Positions 1 to 5,173 of a DNA stretch of 9,277 nt are shown piece by piece. The notes under the pieces were generated by a model that saw only the letters and a list, made by a program, of their open reading frames with translations, was not told the origin of the DNA and searched no databases. The DNA lies in NCBI GenBank assembly GCA_039934635.1, contig JBDTLT010000219.1, forward strand, positions 1-9,277, written 5' to 3'. Each line of letters opens with the position of its first letter. The first letter of the stretch is position 1. The DNA is from DATLFA01 sp039934635. Lineage in GTDB: Bacteria; Actinomycetota; Acidimicrobiia; Acidimicrobiales; WLNW01. Both the position numbers and the translations under genes were made by a program.

Positions 1-915
1 CACCGCCGGCCACGTCCGCAGAACGGCGACATTGACCGTCCCCAGCTTGAGTGCCTCATAGGTCTTGTCGCCGCCACTGTCCCCGAAGTTCACGAACTTC
101 AGCCCATCGAGATAGACCGGACCATTCCAGTAGGAGGGATTCTTCTTCATCGTGATCGACTCTTTCGGCGAGAACTGATCGATGACGAAAGGGCCGGCGC
201 CCACTGGCTTGAGGTTGAACGGACAATCACGCGGTGACTTCGCCTTGTCAGCCGGACACGCAGCCTTCAACGCAGTCGGCGACGGAATCATGCCGGACGA
301 CCCCGCCAACGCCGCGGGGAAAGTGGGGAACGGCTGACTCATCGTGACCTTCAACGTGAGCTTGTCGACGACCTGCACCGCCTTGAGGTTGCCACCCATG
401 TACCCCGCTGAGGAGATCGCGTTGCGGGGACAGGCCCGTAGTTCCTCGCACGCCGGGATCCCCGGAATGAGGCCGGAAACGTGGCGCAGAATGCCGTATG
501 ACACTGCGTCAGCGTCGTAGTCGGTGCCGTCGGTGAACTTGATGCCCGGCTTGATCTTCACGATCCATTCGGTCGAATCGGCGTTGGCCGTAACCGACTC
601 GGCCGTGCGCATCTCGATCTTGTTGGTCTCGGTGTTGTAACGCGTGAGCGTGTCGAAGATCGCCGCCATCTCGGTTCCACCCGTGATGCCGCCACCGGTC
701 GAGACGATGGGATCGAGACCCATGGTCTCCTGATACGTCGCGACCGTCAACGTGCCGCCCGACTGCGGCACAAGCGATGTCGACGAGGCTTGGGATGTCC
801 CAGAACCAACCGTTGTGTTCGCGGCGCCGCCATCTTTGGCATCACCACAAGCAGCTGCCACCAGACAAATTGCAGCTATCAACGCAACCCGCGAACATTT
901 GCGATCACCGACCAT
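1..915 (-). CDS. Family-5 ABC transporter substrate-binding lipoprotein (partial, C-terminus outside window)
   Basis: Probable extracellular solute-binding subunit of a peptide/nickel-type ABC importer (SBP_bac_5), anchored outside the membrane and delivering ligand to a permease that is not in this window. I translated 305 codons by hand from ATG at 915; the frame stays open to base 1. Residues 1-23 form a short lipoprotein signal (basic start, hydrophobic stretch, then LVAAAC with Cys23 as the lipidation site), although -3 is Ala rather than the usual Leu. A Ser/Thr/Gly-rich linker follows, then GGTLTVA near residue 53 and the family-typical block WIVKIKPGIKFTDGT followed by DADAVSYG, as in 'L-r-x-G-v-k-F-x-D-G-t-p-x-x-A-x-D-V'. 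GAGPFV and NPSYWNGP further on are also typical. Family members run about 500-550 residues, so roughly 40% is missing. GGGGAG lies about 9 nt before the ATG. It follows the catabolic genes on the same strand after 88 bp. The ligand cannot be read from sequence. Confidence 0.9.
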   Translation of the reverse strand, partial: MVGDRKCSRVALIAAICLVAAACGDAKDGGAANTTVGSGTSQASSTSLVPQSGGTLTVATYQETMGLDPIVSTGGGITGGTEMAAIFDTLTRYNTETNKIEMRTAESVTANADSTEWIVKIKPGIKFTDGTDYDADAVSYGILRHVSGLIPGIPACEELRACPRNAISSAGYMGGNLKAVQVVDKLTLKVTMSQPFPTFPAALAGSSGMIPSPTALKAACPADKAKSPRDCPFNLKPVGAGPFVIDQFSPKESITMKKNPSYWNGPVYLDGLKFVNFGDSGGDKTYEALKLGTVNVAVLRTWPAV

Positions 916-1003
916 TGGTTCACGCTCCCCGTCGCAGCGACAGGCCCAAACCTACAACAGCTCGCAGGTGCCTGTAACCGGACGCGTTTTCGTCGTGCGC
1001 GCC

Positions 1004-1711
1004 TTACCGGTTGCGCACCAACAGCGCCGCCAATTCAGCCGGTCGTGTGATCATCGAGTTTCGGCCGGCGTCGATCTCGAACACCTGAGGGCTGTGCAAA
1101 TTCGCGATCATTCTTCGCTGTAGCTCAGGCGCGAACGACTGGTCGTGGGTCTGCACGATGTAGCTCACCCGCACATTCGGCGGCAGTCGACTCACATGGA
1201 CAGGAGTGCGCGGTGGCTTGTGCGGCCGATCCTCAGGAGGAGTCAAGTGAGCGAAGAACCACTCCGCAGTCATCTCGTCCATGTCGGCGCCGTACACTTC
1301 GCGCTGCGGAGTCGCGGCGATACGTTCCCATTGGCTCGGCGCATCATCGAAACGAGTCGCGAGCATGTCGTCCGCGCTCATGCCTTCGTTCGGAACCATC
1401 CCGGCGAGAAACACAATGTGGGCAAGCCGATCCGTCAGGCTCGGCGCCGCTTCGATCACCGCGATGGCGCCCATCGCGTGACCCACCACCACGACATCGG
1501 AGAGTTCGTTCGCCAACACCGCGTCGACGACTGTGCGCGCCGAGTCGTGCAAGCCGATGTGACGATGATCGGCCAACCGGTTTGCTCCGTGACCCGGCAA
1601 ATCGACGGCGACCACGCTGTTCACACCGGGCGCGTCGCGCAACAGCGGCACGAGCCGATCCCAGCACCACGCGCCCTGCGCTCCCCCGTGTACCAATACG
1701 TAACTCGTCAC
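1004..1711 (-). CDS. Alpha/beta-hydrolase-fold protein lacking catalytic Ser and His (predicted pseudoenzyme)
   Basis: A 235-residue alpha/beta-hydrolase resembling the small salicylate-esterase/hydroxynitrile-lyase-like group. Visible: strand and oxyanion loop YVLVHGGAQGAWCW (residues 4-17), DLPGHG (37-42), nucleophile-elbow strand VVVVGHAMGA (73-82), cap region about 105-170, acid-site strand YIVQTHD (184-190), and the C-terminal position DAGRNSMITRP (214-224). The elbow would normally be GHSMG, but residue 79 is Ala (codon GCG). The position normally reading AGHSP has Arg217 (CGA) instead of His. Asp190 is kept. Classic serine-hydrolase chemistry is therefore not expected; a binding, scaffold or non-hydrolytic role is an inference. 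The frame extends upstream to 1840, but that part overlaps the preceding gene and reads as its shadow. I chose GTG at 1711, 31 bp after the upstream stop, with GGAG six bases before it. Fourth gene of the putative operon. Confidence 0.85.
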   Translation of the reverse strand: MTSYVLVHGGAQGAWCWDRLVPLLRDAPGVNSVVAVDLPGHGANRLADHRHIGLHDSARTVVDAVLANELSDVVVVGHAMGAIAVIEAAPSLTDRLAHIVFLAGMVPNEGMSADDMLATRFDDAPSQWERIAATPQREVYGADMDEMTAEWFFAHLTPPEDRPHKPPRTPVHVSRLPPNVRVSYIVQTHDQSFAPELQRRMIANLHSPQVFEIDAGRNSMITRPAELAALLVRNR

Positions 1712-1742
1712 GACCAACTCCGCAATCGAAGATTCTCCGCGC

Positions 1743-2621
1743 TCATGATCCCAACGCGCGGACCACCGCGTAGGTGAGCGAGCCGTCGGAGAGTACAAGA
1801 CGCCCATCTTGGTTGTGCACCTCGAATGCCGCCTCGACATTCGACGCCCGGTGGACAGTGGTGATCAGACGATCGCCGGGGACAACGGGATGCCGAAAGC
1901 GGGCTGCCATGCGCGTCATCGCAGTGTCCTCACCCGTCCAGTGCACCACTGCCCGGCCGGCGAAACCGAGTGTGCACTCGCCGGGGATGAAGGGAGGCCC
2001 GAAACCGTGCTGTTCGTTGTACTCCGGGTCGATGTGGAGCTCGTCAGGGAACGGCCGATCGAGCGACAGGTTCTCTTGGAGGCGCCACAGTGCATACTGC
2101 TCATCGCGTACCTCGTCTTCGAATCGAAACGCCTCTGCACGATCAGGACCGCCCGCCGAAGTGGATGCCGAAGGCAGACCTTCGATTGCAGAATCACGAA
2201 CCCAGATCGTGTGGACGATGGAAGCGACGGACCTGGTGTCGATCGTCGTCGCGGCGAGCAGTTCGACCAGCAAGTGGCGACCCGCGTTGCGCAGGTCGCC
2301 GACACTCGCGAGAGTCGTTGCGTCTCCACACTCGGGTCGCAGGGTCTCGTAGGACTCGACCGAAGTGGAATACAAGACGGTGGTGAAGCCCGCTCGCATC
2401 AAGTAGGTGCCAAAGTCTTCGAGCGCTTCCCTCGCCAATCGCGTGGCAAATGTGGAGAGCACTCTGGGGCCATAGCGTTCGTAGACGAACGGCAGCTCGC
2501 GTGACGGTCGAGCGCCGACCGCCAGCGCGTAGAGCAATGTATCTTTCAACGTCCATGACGCGTCGTACGAACGCCCTTCCCACGCTCGCACCACTCGTTC
2601 GACGTTGTCCGTCGTTGCCAT
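1743..2621 (-). CDS. MaoC-family double-hotdog (hydratase 2-like) protein with altered active-site motif
   Basis: A 292-residue protein of the MaoC/2-enoyl-CoA hydratase 2 type, which hydrates trans-2-enoyl-CoA to (R)-3-hydroxyacyl-CoA in the cytoplasm. The N-terminal hotdog covers about residues 18-145 (WTLKDTLLYALAVGA, ELPFVYE, GPRVLSTFAT). The C-terminal hotdog covers about 165-290 and carries the hydratase region (LSLDRPFPDELHIDPEY, 185-201), then FIPGECTLGFAG (211-222) and ARFRHPVVPGD (240-250). The length fits two-hotdog eukaryotic-type hydratases. The canonical 'SGD-x-NPLHIDP' and 'PILHGLCT' are changed: His196 is kept, but the usual Asp-x-Asn spacing is replaced by a longer Pro/Phe segment, and HG becomes PG. 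It may be a divergent hydratase or may bind acyl-CoA without hydrating it. ATG at 2621, with GAGG just upstream, is preferred over the frame's extension to 2729, which overlaps the ligase gene and is Arg/Ser/Pro-rich. It starts 35 bp after the ligase stop. Confidence 0.85.
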   Translation of the reverse strand: MATTDNVERVVRAWEGRSYDASWTLKDTLLYALAVGARPSRELPFVYERYGPRVLSTFATRLAREALEDFGTYLMRAGFTTVLYSTSVESYETLRPECGDATTLASVGDLRNAGRHLLVELLAATTIDTRSVASIVHTIWVRDSAIEGLPSASTSAGGPDRAEAFRFEDEVRDEQYALWRLQENLSLDRPFPDELHIDPEYNEQHGFGPPFIPGECTLGFAGRAVVHWTGEDTAMTRMAARFRHPVVPGDRLITTVHRASNVEAAFEVHNQDGRLVLSDGSLTYAVVRALGS

Positions 2622-2656
2622 ATGACCTCGTTCAGACGATTGAGCTCGCGGGCTGA

Positions 2657-4282
2657 CTACTGCGGGCCATCTGCGTTGCGGACGAGACCATCGCGAGTCA
2701 CGCGGATATCGGCCGAGCGACGATCCCACGCGCCGTTCGTCCCGATCGATCGCAGCAGGTCCTTGCGAATCTTGCCCGACGGGCTGCGCTCGAAGTCTTC
2801 GTAGACGAATCGGATGTACCGCGGCACCATGAAATGCGGCAACTGATCGACGAGATACTCGAGCAGGCCGAGGCCATCGAGCGTGGTGTTCGGGTGAACG
2901 ACCACTATTGCCAGCACTTCCTGGCCGGAGTCCTCGTCGGGTACGCCGACAACGGCGCTGTCGACGACGTCTGCGTGCGCGTTGATCGCTGCTTCGACCG
3001 CATACGACGAGATGTTTTCGCCCCGGCGCCTGATCGAGTCACTCAGCCGGTCGACCAAGATGAACTGCCCATCCTCTGATCGTTGCCGAACGCCGTCACC
3101 GGTGTGGTACCAGAGGTTGCGCCACGCGGTGAGCGTCTTGTCCGAGTCGGCCGCGTAGCCACCCATGATGGTCCAGGGTTCACGCGGTCGGATGACCAGT
3201 TCGCCGACATCACCGAGCGCGACCGGTTGGTCGTCCTCGTCGACGACGCGCGCTTCGTAATCCGGACGCGGCCACCCGATCGCGAAGGGCACCAGCGCCG
3301 CGCCCAAGGGTACGCAAAGGGGCGAGGCCGCCTCGGTCGAGCCGTATCCGCTGCAACCCTCGATCCCGAAGCGTTCGAGAAACTCTTTCGTACGCCCGGA
3401 AATCGGCGCGAGGGCAACGCGGCGCAGCGATGTTGCGCAATCACTGGCCGATGCCGGTTCGGACAACAGGAAGTTCACCATTGCACCGACAAGCGTTGCG
3501 AATGTCGCCTTGACGCGGGCGACATCGTCCCAGAAGTCGGTGGTGGAGAACCGCGCCGGCACGTACGCGGTCGCGCCCGCGATGACAGCGGCGTAGATGC
3601 CACACATATGACCGCCCACATGGAACTGCGGCAGCGCGACATAGCTGACGTCCTCGTGCGTAGGCGCACCGAGAGCGACCGGCGTCGAGTAGTTGTACGC
3701 GTGCGCTTCGTAGGTGACGACACCCTTGCTCGGGCCGGTTGTGCCCGACGTGTAGATGATCCCCGCCACATCACGAAAGGTGTTGCGGTAGATCGCCGCG
3801 ACGCCTGAGCCGCGGACATCGAGCCAGTCGATGATAGGTAGTGACGCCCGACCCGGATGCTCGCCCCGCACGATCGCGCGACAGAGCGCTGCTCTGCTCG
3901 AGAGCTCGTCGAATCGTGGGAGGTAATGACTCTCGGCGATCACGGTCGTGGCCCCCGAGGTATCGACGACATGCGCCAAGAGTGCGCCCTTGTACGCCGT
4001 GTTGACCGGAATCTCGACCGCGCCGAGGAGTGCCAAACCGAACCAAGCGAGAGCGAAGTCGACATGGTTGTCGAACATCAGAAGCACCCGGTCGCCCCGG
4101 GCCACGCCGAGTTGCGCCAACGCGCCGGCGGTTCGCATCGACATGTCGAGAAGCTCGCCGTAGGTCAGACAGGATTGCGTGTCGATGAGCGCCACCTTGT
4201 CCGGGTGCGCCTGTGCGCCACGCTCCAGGGTCGCCGCGATCGTTCGCTGCTCGAGCGGCGGCAGGTGGAAGTTGTCGAACAT
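2657..4282 (-). CDS. AMP-forming acyl-CoA ligase (ANL superfamily, CaiC-like)
   Basis: A 541-residue adenylate-forming enzyme that activates a carboxylic acid with ATP to an acyl-AMP and transfers it to CoA. All core motifs are present and canonical: phosphate loop YTSGTTGPSKGV (177-188), substrate-pocket block ALPQFHVGGH (216-225), GYGSTEAA (312-319), WYHTGD (391-396), hinge and A8 motif DRLSDSIRRRGENIS (411-425), and the C-terminal catalytic lysine Lys504 in PSGKIRKDLL (501-510). The RRRGENIS form resembles crotonobetaine/carnitine-CoA ligase-like and other medium-size acid ligases; the true substrate cannot be assigned. A tail of about 30 residues after the last motif is typical of the family. 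The ATG lies 3 bp after the nitroreductase stop (TGA-CCG-ATG), with GGAG overlapping the end of that gene, which points to translational coupling. No truncation or frameshift is visible. As the only unambiguous CoA-forming enzyme here, it defines the cluster as acyl-CoA metabolism. Confidence 0.95.
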   Translation of the reverse strand: MFDNFHLPPLEQRTIAATLERGAQAHPDKVALIDTQSCLTYGELLDMSMRTAGALAQLGVARGDRVLLMFDNHVDFALAWFGLALLGAVEIPVNTAYKGALLAHVVDTSGATTVIAESHYLPRFDELSSRAALCRAIVRGEHPGRASLPIIDWLDVRGSGVAAIYRNTFRDVAGIIYTSGTTGPSKGVVTYEAHAYNYSTPVALGAPTHEDVSYVALPQFHVGGHMCGIYAAVIAGATAYVPARFSTTDFWDDVARVKATFATLVGAMVNFLLSEPASASDCATSLRRVALAPISGRTKEFLERFGIEGCSGYGSTEAASPLCVPLGAALVPFAIGWPRPDYEARVVDEDDQPVALGDVGELVIRPREPWTIMGGYAADSDKTLTAWRNLWYHTGDGVRQRSEDGQFILVDRLSDSIRRRGENISSYAVEAAINAHADVVDSAVVGVPDEDSGQEVLAIVVVHPNTTLDGLGLLEYLVDQLPHFMVPRYIRFVYEDFERSPSGKIRKDLLRSIGTNGAWDRRSADIRVTRDGLVRNADGPQ

Positions 4283-4285
4283 CGG

Positions 4286-4912
4286 TCATGTCTCCGAAGG
4301 CATCTTCGAATCCCAATGGTCGATGCACACCATCTCCTCGACGGGTCGGCGCCGGACGGGACCGTGCGCTCCCTTCGGGTAGCCGACGGGAAGCAGCGCC
4401 GCAATCACCCACCCGTCCGGAACGCCCACGAGTTCACGGAGTTCGGGTTCGCAGTGCCGGTACCAAGTGGTGACCACCGTCCCCAATCCGTGGGATCGGG
4501 CGGCCAGGATGAAGTTCTGCATCGCGGGATAGATCGATGCGCCTGTATAGAGCTCTTCCATGAACGGGGTCCGCTCGGCACAAAAGAGCACGTAAGCGGG
4601 GACGCGATCGAAGTTTTCCACGAGCTCGAACATGCTTCGGGTGAACCGCGCTCGACGCGAGTTGTCGTTCGGGTCGGGCTTGTCGAGGTTCATCAGATTC
4701 GCGTATTCGGTCCAACCGTTCTTGTATGTCGCGCCGAGCAGTTGACGAGCGGCGGCAGACCGCAATACGCAGATTCGCCACTTCTGTTGATTCGACCCTG
4801 ACGGTGCGAACACCGCCGCTTGCAAACACGAGCGCAGCGCAGCGTCGGGAATCGGATCGGGACGGAATCGCCGGATCGCCCGACACGTCCGCATCGCTTC
4901 CAAGAGCTCCAT
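4286..4912 (-). CDS. Nitroreductase-family FMN flavoprotein
   Basis: A 208-residue protein of the nitroreductase fold, usually a homodimer with FMN that takes electrons from NAD(P)H. Visible motifs: the N-terminal arginine cluster CRAIRRFRPDPIP (10-22), which binds the FMN phosphate in this family; APSGSNQQKWR (36-46), the usual 'APS-x-x-N-x-Q-P-W' loop next to the flavin; the helix starting GASIYPAMQNFILAA, with the following HGLGTVVTT (about 123-145); and the C-terminal ALLPVGYPKG with its RRRP tail. The length is normal. Despite the family name, members in catabolic operons often reduce or oxidise C-C double bonds, quinones or enones, so nitro-compound reduction should not be assumed. It is the first gene of the putative operon. 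ATG at 4912 has GAGG about 9 nt upstream, and the stop lies 3 bp before the acyl-CoA ligase start. No oddities seen. Confidence 0.92.
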   Translation of the reverse strand: MELLEAMRTCRAIRRFRPDPIPDAALRSCLQAAVFAPSGSNQQKWRICVLRSAAARQLLGATYKNGWTEYANLMNLDKPDPNDNSRRARFTRSMFELVENFDRVPAYVLFCAERTPFMEELYTGASIYPAMQNFILAARSHGLGTVVTTWYRHCEPELRELVGVPDGWVIAALLPVGYPKGAHGPVRRRPVEEMVCIDHWDSKMPSET

Positions 4913-4981
4913 CTCGCTCTACCTCGCCCGTTCTTGCGGTTGTGAATGTCCGACGTCCAGCCGAGCGATCCTTGCGTTGTG

Positions 4982-4991
4982 CCCGATCGGG
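4982..4991. promoter_or_regulatory. 10-bp palindrome, candidate operator
   Basis: CCCGATCGGG is a perfect inverted repeat about 70 bp upstream of the nitroreductase ATG, within the divergent promoter region. The location suits a dimeric repressor or activator site, but no regulator gene is nearby, and a 10-bp GC-rich palindrome can arise by chance. Confidence 0.2.
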
Positions 4992-5160
4992 TGTCAAGTG
5001 TTCGCCCGCACCGCGAATGGGTCGCGCAACCAGCTTGTGGATGCCCTAATTCGCAACAACTCGCGCGCAGCCAAGCCCTCTCTCGCGGCGGGCGCAGTTC
5101 GGTCGATGTCCCTCCGAAGACCAACGAGAGTCATTGAGCTACTGTCTGCCGATTCACAAC

Positions 5161-5173
5161 CGGGGAGGCCCCG
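5161..5173 (+). promoter_or_regulatory. Shine-Dalgarno hairpin in front of a TTG start
   Basis: CGGGG-AGG-CCCCG forms a five-base-pair all-GC stem with a three-base loop, and ends immediately before the TTG start codon at 5174. The strong Shine-Dalgarno sequence GGGGAGG (5162-5168) makes up its left arm and loop, so the folded mRNA would hide the ribosome site. The same GGGGAGG, 5 nt from TTG, is what decides the start. Regulation by this fold is an inference. Confidence 0.45.

Larger units (their letters stand above)
4913..5173. promoter_or_regulatory. Divergent intergenic region between the CoA operon and the RCC1-repeat gene
   Basis: These 261 bp separate two divergently transcribed units, so both promoters should lie here. 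I see no convincing -35/-10 pair for either side. TACTGT at 5140-5145 is a weak -10-like hexamer for the plus-strand gene, without a matching -35. A perfect 10-bp palindrome, CCCGATCGGG, lies at 4982-4991. No small ORF with coding character was found. Confidence 0.5.

Noticed and set aside
1145..1777. Long plus-strand frame opposite the hydrolase gene
   Set aside because: Arg/His-rich composition typical of an antisense shadow in GC-rich DNA; the opposite strand carries clear fold motifs.
1712..1840. Longer N-terminus for the alpha/beta-hydrolase gene (to 1840)
   Set aside because: It overlaps the end of the MaoC gene, is Arg/Ser-rich shadow sequence, and the fold begins right after the GTG at 1711, which has its own GGAG.
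2622..2729. Longer N-terminus for the MaoC gene (to 2729)
   Set aside because: It overlaps the ligase gene and is composed of Arg/Pro/Ser-rich shadow residues; ATG at 2621 has a nearby GAGG and gives a normal length.
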